From assembly GCA_017794925.1 (NCBI GenBank), contig CP051238.1, forward strand, positions 1,729,137 to 1,793,136: a stretch of DNA of 64,000 nt, given 5' to 3'. The notes below the pieces were generated by a model. The model saw only the letters and a program-made list of their open reading frames with translations. It had not been told where the DNA came from and did no database searches. The DNA comes from Aestuariibacter sp. (lineage in GTDB: Bacteria; Pseudomonadota; Gammaproteobacteria; Enterobacterales; Alteromonadaceae). Below are positions 1 through 8,011 of this stretch, piece by piece (within the stretch, counting starts at the first letter, position 1; each line of letters starts with the position of its first letter). The position numbers and the translations under genes were made by a program.

Positions 1-1
1 A

Positions 2-1903
2 ATGCATGTTCCGTACCTGGCACTTCAAACCCTTCCCATGGTAGGGGCGACGCTTACAAAAGCACAAATAGAGGCGCTAACAACGAACCCTGATGTAAAA
101 AGTATTTATCAGGATGCTCCGCTTGAATATTACAATTTCACTTCCGGAGAGATTACGGGCGGGCACATTGTACACGACACGCTAGGCTTGACTGGAAATG
201 GTATTACGGTAGCAGTGCTTGACTCTGGTGTCGATGCTACGCATCCCGATTTGGCATTGGGTGACACTACCGTTGAGAACGTCAAAATTATTGGCGACTT
301 AGATTTGCTCGGCGGTGTTAACGTGTTTTTAGAGGGGGTGCCGAACAGCGACACTTCGTCTGGTCATGGTACACACGTGGCGGGAACGGTAGCAGGAACC
401 GGTGAAGCTTCGAAAGACGACGCTCGTCGTGCACGTGCTGAAGATGGTATTGCTCCTGAAGCAAGTCTTGTCGGGTTAGGTGCTGGTGAAGGCTTGTCGA
501 TTCTCTATGGCTTGTTAGGTTTTGATTATGCTATAGCAAACAAAGATCGTTTAAGCATAGACATCATAACGAATAGTTGGGGAGGCGGTGATGGCGCGAA
601 TTTTGACCCTAATAACCCCATTAACGTTGCGTCATATGAAGCTTATCGCAAGGGGATGGTAGTCAGTTTTGCTGCTTCAAATTCAGGGCCTGATGAAAAT
701 ACACTTAATCAATATGCTATTGCACCATGGGTCATTAATGTGGCTGCAGGAACGAGTGAAAAGCTACTTGCAGATTTTTCAAGTCGTGGTGTTGCCGATG
801 TTGAATACAAGCAACCTGATATTACTGCACCCGGTCAGAATATAACTTCGACACGGGCTCCAAACACTGCGATTGGGGCCATGGGGCCAGTACTGGACGT
901 CAACAACCCTTCATATGCTTTTTACTACCATACGATTAGTGGTACATCTATGGCGACCCCGTTCATTGCTGGTGTAGCCGCACTAATGCTACAAGCAAAT
1001 CCTGACTTATCGCCGGATCAAATTGAATCAATCATGATGGAAACGGCTGAAACGATGCCAGATTACCTGCCTCATGAAGTCGGGGCGGGTTACATTGATG
1101 TGCCTGCTGCTATCAAGCTGGCTATGGAAACTGAGGGGAGCATGCGTGAATTCATGGATGGCGATACGTTGTGGTCTAGCAAAGGCAAATGGGCAACCAT
1201 AGACAATAACGATGAAAAACTGATTTATGGGGGCGCTTGGCGCGACCTCGCTGTGACAGATGCGTACGAAGGCTCAATTGAAATCGGTACATCAACGTCG
1301 TCATCAGTAAGTTCCAATGTAAATGGAGATCGCGTCCGATTTACTTTGGTAACGCGTAGAAAAAGTCCTGGAACCGTGGAGTTTTATGTAGATGATAAGC
1401 TGGTCGACCAGAAAGTTATTCATGTACCAGGTAGTGATAAGTTTAACCCTGGATTTGTTTCCGTAACCCTGGACGATTTGGGGGAGGGCGCTCACAATGT
1501 GACGCTGGTAATACGGTCACGAAATGTGGGATTAGACCGTATTGAGGCAGATGGAACTTTCCTTGCGGGCGACACGGTATTTACAACTCGAAATCAATCT
1601 GATTTAGGTTTAATGGGTCCCTCAGTTGAAAATATTGAAGTTCAAAACATTCCGCTTGAAATTAGGGAAGGCGACATAAAAATTGAGTCAACATTGTCAT
1701 GGGATTCTGTTTCGGATTTGGATTTCTACCTGGTAGATCCGAATGGTGATGAAGTCGCATCAAGCGCCTCTTTAGCAAACCCGGAAGTGCTGGCTTATGA
1801 GCCCGCGTTGGTAGGTACTTACCAACTTCGAGTAACGGGCTTTATCAGTGTTGCAACACCATTTTCCATAGAGACAAAGGTGACATCAGCAACGAATAAC
1901 TAA
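2..1903 (+). CDS. S8 family subtilisin-like serine protease, cut by left edge
   Basis: Secreted subtilase; 633 residues are visible. The first ~45 residues look like the end of an I9-type propeptide (NPDVKSIYQD), so the true start and signal peptide very probably lie left of the window. The catalytic triad is complete in visible numbering: Asp74 in AVLDSGVD, His122 in SGHGTHVAG, Ser316 in SGTSMATPF. After the protease domain (to about residue 375) come a beta-sandwich-like region (~380-525) and a C-terminal PPC-like domain (~545-630, with DLDFYLVDPNGDE), typical of secreted marine proteases and usually removed on maturation. It converges with the next gene and shares a bidirectional terminator with it. 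Family assignment is firm; substrate is unknown. Confidence 0.93.
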   Translation: MHVPYLALQTLPMVGATLTKAQIEALTTNPDVKSIYQDAPLEYYNFTSGEITGGHIVHDTLGLTGNGITVAVLDSGVDATHPDLALGDTTVENVKIIGDLDLLGGVNVFLEGVPNSDTSSGHGTHVAGTVAGTGEASKDDARRARAEDGIAPEASLVGLGAGEGLSILYGLLGFDYAIANKDRLSIDIITNSWGGGDGANFDPNNPINVASYEAYRKGMVVSFAASNSGPDENTLNQYAIAPWVINVAAGTSEKLLADFSSRGVADVEYKQPDITAPGQNITSTRAPNTAIGAMGPVLDVNNPSYAFYYHTISGTSMATPFIAGVAALMLQANPDLSPDQIESIMMETAETMPDYLPHEVGAGYIDVPAAIKLAMETEGSMREFMDGDTLWSSKGKWATIDNNDEKLIYGGAWRDLAVTDAYEGSIEIGTSTSSSVSSNVNGDRVRFTLVTRRKSPGTVEFYVDDKLVDQKVIHVPGSDKFNPGFVSVTLDDLGEGAHNVTLVIRSRNVGLDRIEADGTFLAGDTVFTTRNQSDLGLMGPSVENIEVQNIPLEIREGDIKIESTLSWDSVSDLDFYLVDPNGDEVASSASLANPEVLAYEPALVGTYQLRVTGFISVATPFSIETKVTSATNN

Positions 1904-1927
1904 ACGTTTCGCTGAGTATAAATAAGC

Positions 1928-1967
1928 AAAAAAGAAGCCCCATAGTATTTTGAATTATGGGGCTTTT
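1928..1967. terminator. Bidirectional intrinsic terminator between subtilase and mipA-like gene
   Basis: A 10-bp perfect inverted repeat AAGCCCCATA (1935-1944) / TATGGGGCTT (1956-1965) is flanked by a run of A on the left and T on the right. It can therefore stop transcription from both convergent genes. Confidence 0.85.
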
Positions 1968-2034
1968 ATGTTTCAAACTTAAATGACAAGTTGCTTCCTC
2001 GAGGAGTGGTCTTGCTATCAACTATTCAGAGAGG

Positions 2035-2862
2035 TTAGAACAAGTAAATAAACCCAATTCCTACCTCAGCTTCATAATCGCTGCGGGCGATAGGGCTTTT
2101 CCGCACATCACTACTGTAGTATTCAAACAAGGCTTCACCATAAATTTGCCAGTTCTCCCTGACGTTGTAACGGAAACTGTAATCTACGCCAATAGAACGC
2201 AAGCCGCCGCTTAGTGAAATAGTATCAAGTCCTGATGCAGCCGATTGCGCATTGTTTATACCAAACCCTTTGTTGGCGTATTCGCTGTCGTGGAATACTG
2301 CAACCAGGTTAATTTCAGAGCCGGAGCCGTCAGTTTGATCGCCGAAACGGCGGCCAATGCCAAATAAACCCAGATTACCGTCACCGCCAGTGACTAACCG
2401 CCCCACTAACCAATATCGCCAATCTGTGCTGAATGCCCGACGGACCTGAAATACTGCTTCAAAGCCTTCTTCCTGACTACCTAATCCGTCCAGATAGCCC
2501 TCGTCAGAATCGCTTTCCTCGCGGCCCTCTTCGAAGCCTAATAATGCTTCAAAAAGCCAGACGTCATCACGACGTCCACGCCAGCCAAAGGCTTCACCGG
2601 CGAAGTAAAATATATTGTCACCGCTACGCCATTGCACGGCCCCGGCAGGTTGAATTTCAAAGCCAAATTCATCAGAACCCTCGTAGGCGGTCTCGTATTC
2701 CACACCGAGCCCCAGGCCAACTGCCCAGCCATCTTCGCCTTTAGTAAAGTCGTCCAGTGAGGGCAGTGGAACCAAAGCAGTATCCGTGTTCTGAGCAATC
2801 GCTGGGTATGAGGCGAGCAAACCTGCACAAATTAACAGTGCTCTGGCAATGTGATGTTTCAT
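2035..2862 (-). CDS. MipA/OmpV family outer membrane protein
   Basis: 275-residue outer-membrane beta-barrel protein. ATG at 2862 is preferred over an in-frame TTG 15 bases upstream: it has GGAAG at a good distance and opens directly into a signal peptide (MKHHIARALL, cleavage after about residue 23, SYPAIA). The mature part alternates glycine/aromatic strands such as WAVGLGLGVEYE and ends in Phe (FIYLF), the usual C-terminal signal for outer-membrane insertion. MipA members were described as scaffolds for murein hydrolases and OmpV as a porin-like antigen; the exact role here cannot be read from sequence. It appears monocistronic and ends at the shared terminator. Confidence 0.85.
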   Translation of the reverse strand: MKHHIARALLICAGLLASYPAIAQNTDTALVPLPSLDDFTKGEDGWAVGLGLGVEYETAYEGSDEFGFEIQPAGAVQWRSGDNIFYFAGEAFGWRGRRDDVWLFEALLGFEEGREESDSDEGYLDGLGSQEEGFEAVFQVRRAFSTDWRYWLVGRLVTGGDGNLGLFGIGRRFGDQTDGSGSEINLVAVFHDSEYANKGFGINNAQSAASGLDTISLSGGLRSIGVDYSFRYNVRENWQIYGEALFEYYSSDVRKSPIARSDYEAEVGIGFIYLF

Positions 2863-2971
2863 GATGGCAACTTCCAAAGGGAGGTATGTAAAGTGTAGTT
2901 AAATTCCTATAGGTGGGTATACGGAAGTGAATGCTGATAAGTTCAGCATTCAACGGATTGATTTTTGATGT

Positions 2972-3154
2972 TTACAGGACAAATTTTTTCCATTGTTGCT
3001 CCAGCACACTAAACATTAAAATGCAGATGCTTATCGCTAAAAGGGTCGAGTTGTCTATATCAAGCAGAGTGATAATCACCAATCCACAGGCAACTGAAAA
3101 TAGAATACTGCTTGCTATATTCTTAAACGATCTGGATTGTCGTGTATTCTTCAA
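2972..3154 (-). CDS. Small hypothetical two-helix membrane protein, TTG start
   Basis: 60 residues: a basic N-terminus (MKNTRQSRSFK) and two hydrophobic stretches (about 13-29 and 37-50), ending WKKFVL, consistent with a small inner-membrane hairpin. The start is a TTG with AGGAAG five bases upstream; a stop codon lies just before that site, so no longer form is possible. I recognise no family. The opposite strand is also open here, so coding status is moderate. It lies between the mipA-like gene and the GC-rich repeat at 3295-3346. Confidence 0.45.
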   Translation of the reverse strand: MKNTRQSRSFKNIASSILFSVACGLVIITLLDIDNSTLLAISICILMFSVLEQQWKKFVL

Positions 3155-3294
3155 TGCATCTTCCTAAAAGGTCGTGAAGTAAACACTTCATTAAACAGTA
3201 TGATTGGCACAATGAAAGGAAACTACTGACTGCAAGATCAGAATGTTACGGTGCTAGCTGTGATTTTTTTGGGGAATTGGTAGATTCTGGAGCC

Positions 3295-3346
3295 CGGCCC
3301 CGGGTCACGGCCCCGGGTCACGGCCCCGGGTCAAGCCCGGGGTGAC
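3295..3346. repeat. GC-rich tandem repeat ending in a hairpin (GTCACCCCGGG-type dispersed repeat)
   Basis: Three perfect 13-bp units CGGCCCCGGGTCA (3295-3307, 3308-3320, 3321-3333) run into AGCCCGGGGTGAC. The last unit forms a 7-bp stem CCCCGGG (3324-3330) / CCCGGGG (3336-3342), extended by GTCAC/GTGAC outside. On the reverse strand it begins GTCACCCCGGGCTTGACC, resembling dispersed intergenic repeats of many proteobacteria. It lies downstream of the Xre gene. Confidence 0.75.
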
Positions 3347-3381
3347 GGAGTGGTTGGGAGAGCGGCGCTTTTATCTCGAAG

Positions 3382-3594
3382 TTACTGGCTCTTTTTCAGT
3401 TCAAATACTGATTCAACGGGAACATTAAAATGCTCGGCAATTTTAAGCGCTATCACCACTGAAGGGGTGAAGCGGCCCGTTTCTACCGTGCTAATGGTTT
3501 TCCTTGAAACGCCAATAGCGGTGGCCAGGTCCTGTTGAGACAACTTGTGCTGCAGACGTAACTTGTGAATATGGTTGTCTAGTTCTTCATTCAT
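3382..3594 (-). CDS. Xre-family helix-turn-helix regulator (YozG-like)
   Basis: 70 residues, almost entirely one Cro/C1-type helix-turn-helix: LRLQHKLSQQDLATAIGVSRKTISTVETGR, with recognition-helix pattern SRKTISTVETG. It then has FNVPVESVFEL, as in small stand-alone Xre regulators. ATG at 3594 is chosen over ATG at 3609 because GGAAG sits eight bases before it. The start overlaps the 3' end of the upstream membrane-protein gene by 8 bp, implying translational coupling. Such small Xre proteins are commonly co-transcribed with multi-helix membrane proteins of unknown role. It probably binds the repeat array at 4128-4207 and regulates its own operon; that is inference. Confidence 0.85.
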   Translation of the reverse strand: MNEELDNHIHKLRLQHKLSQQDLATAIGVSRKTISTVETGRFTPSVVIALKIAEHFNVPVESVFELKKSQ

Positions 3595-4078
3595 CTTCGT
3601 CACTTCCATATAATTTAAGCAGGACTACTACGCCGTGAAGTAAAAAGCTCAGCGACAAGATAATATTCGCAAAGCCTAGTTGTGCGCCAGCGCCTCCCAG
3701 TTCAATAAACCAACTGTCATCACCAATGATCACGAGTGCCATCAACCCGACTGACATCACCATAAATGCCAAGCGCATACCAAGTGCAGACACGTAGTCG
3801 GTGTATTCATCACTGAACTGCATAGTCCAGTAGGCTTTTGCACTAAACATACCCTTAAACTTCCAGCTCTTTGATGCGTAATAAAGCGTGAAACACAAAC
3901 TGCAAAGAAGTGTGGCTTCATAAATCCAATGTGCAACACCCGTGCTTAACCAACTGGCACCGTCGATACCCAGGCACATCCAAAAGAAGCTCAAGGCAAT
4001 ACTGCACTTGGCGTTTAGGGCCAGAAATACTTGTTCTTTCTCAGCTACTGACATTGATGTAATTGATGCTGCTGTCAT
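3587..4078 (-). CDS. Four-helix membrane protein of unknown function, coupled to Xre regulator
   Basis: 163 residues with about four hydrophobic segments (near 26-42, 50-66, 100-118 and 132-153), a cytoplasmic-looking N-terminus and an acidic end (GSDEDE). AAGGA lies eight bases before the ATG. It is the first gene of a two-gene operon with the Xre regulator (8-bp overlap). Pairing of a small Xre regulator with a short multi-helix protein is a recurring bacterial arrangement (compare YozG with DUF2975-type proteins), but I cannot assign this protein to a named family. Upstream lies the 20-bp-phased operator array, then a divergent reductase gene. Confidence 0.7.
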   Translation of the reverse strand: MTAASITSMSVAEKEQVFLALNAKCSIALSFFWMCLGIDGASWLSTGVAHWIYEATLLCSLCFTLYYASKSWKFKGMFSAKAYWTMQFSDEYTDYVSALGMRLAFMVMSVGLMALVIIGDDSWFIELGGAGAQLGFANIILSLSFLLHGVVVLLKLYGSDEDE

Positions 4079-4127
4079 GGTGTTAATCCTTTTTCATGGG
4101 GCTGTGACCCGTAATAATCCAAAAATG

Positions 4128-4207
4128 TGATACAGCTGGGTTGCATTTGATACCTTAGCTAATCAAATGTAACCTATAGGTGTCCATTGTTACCTTTGGG
4201 TATCATT
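4128..4207. promoter_or_regulatory. Operator array: four direct repeats with exact 20-bp period
   Basis: Four 14-bp cores begin at 4128, 4148, 4168 and 4188: TGATACAGCTGGGT, TGATACCTTAGCTA, TGTAACCTATAGGT, TGTTACCTTTGGGT. Columns TG..AC are invariant, and a C recurs at position 17. Each unit is also an imperfect palindrome of the form TGnnACC-N4-GGTnnCA; the third contains the perfect palindrome ACCTATAGGT. The array fills the gap between the divergent Xre operon and the flavodoxin-fold gene, so it is a strong candidate for a cooperative regulator-binding array. Confidence 0.75.
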
Positions 4208-4293
4208 AATGGCAAGTGTTTTTTGGTCGCGTTTAACGGTTTTTGTGATATTTTATTGTTTTTAATAGTAATTTTATCTACGGAAGGAAAAGT

Positions 4294-4800
4294 ATGGCTG
4301 TCAGTGTTGTGGTTGCGGCTTCCCGACAAAACGGGCATACGGTCGCTTTGGTGAATTCGCTTGTTACCTCGTTGCCTGCCACAGTAATAAACCTGTCTGA
4401 GAAACAGCTGTCATATTTCGACTACGAACATGGCAACAAGCAAGATGATTTCTTACCAATGATCAGCGAGTTGCTTGGTAGTGACGTTATTGTGTTTGCC
4501 ACCCCCGTGTATTGGTATGCAATGTCAGCGCAACTTAAAGTGTTTATAGACCGCCTTACCGACTTGCTTACAATAGAAAAAGAAATGGGCAGGGCATTGC
4601 GAGGGAAGCGATTTGCCGTTGTCGCAACAGGTTCTGATAGCGAATTACCGGCATGCTTTACTGAACAATTTCAACGAATTGGCGATTACCTTGGTATGCA
4701 AATGTTACCGCCCTTGTACTGTCAGTGTCAGGACCGATTTGATGAGTCAGAACACAGAGACACAATTTCAAGCTACGCAGACTTGATCAGCCAACAGTAA
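4294..4800 (+). CDS. Flavodoxin-fold NAD(P)H-dependent oxidoreductase
   Basis: 168 residues of the NADPH-dependent FMN reductase/flavodoxin-like fold. The FMN phosphate-binding loop is ASRQNGHT (residues 9-16). The second flavin loop is FATPVYWYAMSAQLKVFIDR (about 69-88), characteristic of this family. GGAAGGA precedes the ATG. Cytosolic; likely transfers hydride from NAD(P)H through FMN to a quinone, azo or iron substrate, but the true acceptor cannot be read. It is divergent from the Xre/membrane-protein operon across the phased repeat array and may share its control. Confidence 0.85.
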   Translation: MAVSVVVAASRQNGHTVALVNSLVTSLPATVINLSEKQLSYFDYEHGNKQDDFLPMISELLGSDVIVFATPVYWYAMSAQLKVFIDRLTDLLTIEKEMGRALRGKRFAVVATGSDSELPACFTEQFQRIGDYLGMQMLPPLYCQCQDRFDESEHRDTISSYADLISQQ

Positions 4801-4812
4801 GAAGTATTGCTG

Positions 4813-5814
4813 TTACCAGCGATTCATCATGCGCTTGTAGACTTCATGATCAAGATAGGATTTTCTTGGTGTCTTAGAGGCGCCTGCTAATTTTTTCTGA
4901 ACAGTGGTCCAGTCAGGCACTACTTCGCCATCTACTAAGTATTTTGACGCTTCTGAGGGCTTTGTTGAGTCCAGAGCAAATGCGCCCATCAATGCGTCGA
5001 CTGAGAAGACCGGATGCGGCACCTTGGAGCTGGTGATCCAGTCAGCGACGCCATCTCCATCGATGTCTTTTGAAATCCAGGAAAGGCCAAATACTTCGTT
5101 GTAAGTGCCATTTTTCTGCGCATTGACTATAAACCCGTTGAACGCGTTTATTGATTTTTGCGCATTGGGGTTGTTAGCGCGAATACTCAAATGCAAACTC
5201 GCCTGGACTATCGGCTTCATTGAGCTGTAGAGTGGCCGCTCGCGATACTCCAGCAATAAACGATTGAACTCGGCTATTAGCAATTCATCTTCCAACAGGT
5301 ATTCTGCACGTTGTTCTGAAAGCTGCTTAAAGCTGTCGAATACCGTCGGGTTTCTGACCCAGGATACGGCTTTCACCAGGCGCAGGGGAGGGGTATTGGC
5401 CAACCGGTTTTCAGTGGCCACACGACCATTGCGAATATGTGAAAAATGACTGATGTCGTCCAGTGCCTCTTTTCTACTAGCCAAATATAAATTTACCGGC
5501 AGATAAGCGTCTGAATACAGAAAGCCGTCGCGTTTGTCATTCAGCGATAAAAAGGCATATTCGCCGTCGTACTTACCAGTGAGTAACCCGCTACCTGAAA
5601 ATGCCGGTCGGTCGATATGTAAGGTTGCGGGTAAATTAATGGCTGCCAGTGCTTGAGTTATGAGAGTGTTGATTCGAGCTGGCTCGTTATCTTCAGCAAC
5701 CAGAGTAGGTAATGGATTGGCGACAAGGTTCAGTGGCTCACTGCATACTGCCGGGGTGCTACACAGCAATATTGATAAAGACCCAATCAGACCCAGCAGC
5801 GTGCGGTTTAGCAT
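4813..5814 (-). CDS. Periplasmic substrate-binding protein (SBP family 3-like)
   Basis: 333 residues. ATG at 5814 is preferred because it opens a clean signal peptide (MLNRTLLGLIGSLSILLC, cleavage near residue 25); the frame stays open 21 codons further upstream without secretory character. The mature region has the two-lobe pattern of family 3 solute-binding proteins (ARINTLITQALAAINLPATL; DGFLYSDAYLPVNLYLA). No ABC permease or ATPase genes are adjacent, as often seen for orphan binding proteins in Alteromonadales. A DxDGDGxxD calcium-type loop (KDIDGDGVADW) lies in the second half, which is uncommon for this family. It ends the leftward ubiD-fre-M28 run, 74 bp after the peptidase gene. Confidence 0.72.
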   Translation of the reverse strand: MLNRTLLGLIGSLSILLCSTPAVCSEPLNLVANPLPTLVAEDNEPARINTLITQALAAINLPATLHIDRPAFSGSGLLTGKYDGEYAFLSLNDKRDGFLYSDAYLPVNLYLASRKEALDDISHFSHIRNGRVATENRLANTPPLRLVKAVSWVRNPTVFDSFKQLSEQRAEYLLEDELLIAEFNRLLLEYRERPLYSSMKPIVQASLHLSIRANNPNAQKSINAFNGFIVNAQKNGTYNEVFGLSWISKDIDGDGVADWITSSKVPHPVFSVDALMGAFALDSTKPSEASKYLVDGEVVPDWTTVQKKLAGASKTPRKSYLDHEVYKRMMNRW

Positions 5815-5888
5815 AGAACTCGTTTCACCTTTGTTGTGACTGTCTGCGAACGTACTACAAGCAGGACGTCCGCACATTAAAACACTGA

Positions 5889-7262
5889 CTATTCGCCAAA
5901 TGCGCCAGCAGCGCCAGGAAAGACCACCGGGCTTTCGAAGCCATCTTTACTTACACTGGCTACGCCGAAAAAGTAGTTGTCGATCACTACATTGTCCAGT
6001 GTGAAGCTGGTGACATCGCCCACAAAGCGGCTGAATTGCCATTGTGGAGCGTCAGTGTAGCGCCAGTAAATTTTGTAGCCCGCCAGGTGAGGATTCTGCT
6101 CGGCATCCAGGGCGTCCCAGCTCAGTGTTGTTGAGGGTTGCACCGCGCCTTTAATACTTACATTAATCGGCGGGTTGGGTGCCCAGGCCATGCTTGCCAG
6201 GCTGGTGGCGTTAAGCGCGGTTAGCTTGGCTGCGTAATCAAAGTTTACGCCGTCGATGGTATCACCGTACTTAATGCCGTCCTCTGTGCGCAGGTCCTGA
6301 TGCTGGCGGTTGTAGTTCTCGTTGGTTTCCATGATGCGCACACCCGGATAACCCAAATCATTAAACGGGCGATGATGGCCACCGCGACCAAAGCGATCGA
6401 GCCGGTATATCACCATGGTGTCCAGATTTTCAATGTACCGGTCGGCAATTAAATCAATGTAACGTGCGAGATTGCGGCTGGGAGAGTCGACTTCGCCACC
6501 CGTGAAGCGTCGAACACGGGCGTCGCGCTCGGTTTCCGTTTGGCGGGTACCTTCAGCAAAAATACGGGCAGTGGTGTTGTTGATAACGCCATTAATGCCT
6601 TCGATGTTACCGATCATGTCGTTGTTCAATACGGCCTTAATACGCCAGCCGTCTTTTTGTGCCTGTTCTGCCATGATTTTACCACCGAACAGACCCTGCT
6701 CTTCACCTGAAAGCGCTGCATATACAATGCTGCCGTTAAAGCGGTACTGGCTGAGTACGCGCGCTGCTTCAAGTGTGCCGGCAACGCCCGATGCATTGTC
6801 GTTTGCGCCGGGAGAGTCTGATGTGGCGTTCATTACGTCAGATACACGAGAATCAATATCGCCGGACATAATGACATAACGTCCCGGGTCGGTAACGCCG
6901 CGTTGAATAGCAATGACGCTGACTACTTCCGTCGCGTTGGGGATGCGTTTTTCACCGCTAATGGTGGCCGATTGATAATACACTTCCAGACAGTTGCCGC
7001 AGGCAGCCGAAATCTTTTCGAATTCCTGCTTTATCCAACGGCGAGCAGCACCTATACCGCGTGTGTCTGATTTTGTGTCAGACAGGGTGTGACGGGTACC
7101 GAAGCCTACCAGTTTACGAATATCCTGCTCAATTCGCTCGGCTGACACGTCGGCTGCAATGTCATGCAGCCGGGCCTGGTCGGTATATGTTAGTTCTGCG
7201 CTAATTGTCGTTGCGCTGCAAAGCAGTGAAGCAACGGCGAGTGGAAGTGTTATTTTTTTCAT
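5889..7262 (-). CDS. Exported M28 family metallopeptidase with C-terminal Fn3-like domain
   Basis: 457 residues; ATG 7262 follows AAGGTGG at the right distance and opens a signal peptide (MKKITLPLAVASLLCSATTISA). The M28 zinc-peptidase core shows PGANDNASG (Asp155), SGEEQG (Glu187/188), NNDMIG (Asp215) and GGHHRPFND (His296/297). Where most M28 enzymes have GHxDS for the first zinc ligand, this protein has GDIDS (Asp135), so one metal site may be altered. Residues ~360-450 resemble a fibronectin type III domain (TLSWDALDAEQNPHLAGYKIYWR). It likely cleaves peptides in the periplasm or outside the cell. It starts 23 bp after fre, suggesting co-transcription. Confidence 0.85.
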   Translation of the reverse strand: MKKITLPLAVASLLCSATTISAELTYTDQARLHDIAADVSAERIEQDIRKLVGFGTRHTLSDTKSDTRGIGAARRWIKQEFEKISAACGNCLEVYYQSATISGEKRIPNATEVVSVIAIQRGVTDPGRYVIMSGDIDSRVSDVMNATSDSPGANDNASGVAGTLEAARVLSQYRFNGSIVYAALSGEEQGLFGGKIMAEQAQKDGWRIKAVLNNDMIGNIEGINGVINNTTARIFAEGTRQTETERDARVRRFTGGEVDSPSRNLARYIDLIADRYIENLDTMVIYRLDRFGRGGHHRPFNDLGYPGVRIMETNENYNRQHQDLRTEDGIKYGDTIDGVNFDYAAKLTALNATSLASMAWAPNPPINVSIKGAVQPSTTLSWDALDAEQNPHLAGYKIYWRYTDAPQWQFSRFVGDVTSFTLDNVVIDNYFFGVASVSKDGFESPVVFPGAAGAFGE

Positions 7263-7285
7263 TCTAACCACCTTATTCTGTCGGT

Positions 7286-7981
7286 TTAGATAAAGGCGTA
7301 GGCATCTCCAAACAGATCGTCTTTCGACAGGCCGCGGGCAAAGAAATCATCACGTGCGACTTTGGCCATCTCGAAGCGACCGGCAATATATACCTGAACG
7401 CCAGATAAATCGGCATAGTCAGTCAGCACTGCGTGGTGAACCCAACCCTTACGACCTTGCCAGTTTTCTTCTGCAAACTCTACCACAGGCAGAAAGCTGA
7501 AATGCGGGTGGTGAGCGGCTAAAGAAACCAATTCGTCGTGATAGTACAGGTCGTCCAAATGGCGGCCACCCCAGTAAAGGTTAATCTCGCGGTTTGGATC
7601 TTCTTTCAGCGACTGCATCAAAATGGAGTAGGCATAGGAAAAACCGGTGCCACCGGCAATCAAAACAATTGGCTTATCGGTTGCTTGCAAATACGCTTCA
7701 CCATGTCCGCCAGAAATGTAGATGGCTTTTTCCTGACGGGCACGCTCAAGGACTTCACCAGCATATTTGTTACCCGGCTCAGCACCAATGTGCAGTTCCA
7801 GGCGATTGTTGTCGTAGGCGGCATTGGCAATAGAAAAGGGGCGCTGGTCTTTTTCACCCATGTGCACCAGTACATACTGACCCGATTTGAAATCTAAAGA
7901 AACATCGGGGGTCAGGTCGACCCGATAAACGGTTTTAGTCAGCGGTGCAATGCTTTCCACCTGGCATCTAATTTGTGACAT
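7286..7981 (-). CDS. fre: NAD(P)H-flavin reductase
   Basis: 231 residues, the usual length for Fre/LuxG. Ferredoxin-reductase fold: flavin-binding RPFSIAN (about residues 47-53), nucleotide-binding GGTGFSYAYSI (~109-119), and a C-terminal FGDAYAFI as in Fre. It reduces free FMN/FAD with NAD(P)H in the cytosol. It lies directly downstream of ubiD (30 bp), the same order as in Escherichia coli; a link to UbiD is plausible because UbiD needs prenylated FMN, made by UbiX from reduced FMN. The M28 peptidase gene follows closely. Confidence 0.93.
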   Translation of the reverse strand: MSQIRCQVESIAPLTKTVYRVDLTPDVSLDFKSGQYVLVHMGEKDQRPFSIANAAYDNNRLELHIGAEPGNKYAGEVLERARQEKAIYISGGHGEAYLQATDKPIVLIAGGTGFSYAYSILMQSLKEDPNREINLYWGGRHLDDLYYHDELVSLAAHHPHFSFLPVVEFAEENWQGRKGWVHHAVLTDYADLSGVQVYIAGRFEMAKVARDDFFARGLSKDDLFGDAYAFI

Positions 7982-8011
7982 GAAAATAGAATCTCTTAGT
8001 GTAAATCAAGG

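Noticed and set aside
3295..3346. Possible CRISPR or phage attachment repeat
   Set aside because: Units are contiguous 13-mers without spacers, cas genes or an integrase; a dispersed hairpin repeat explains them better.
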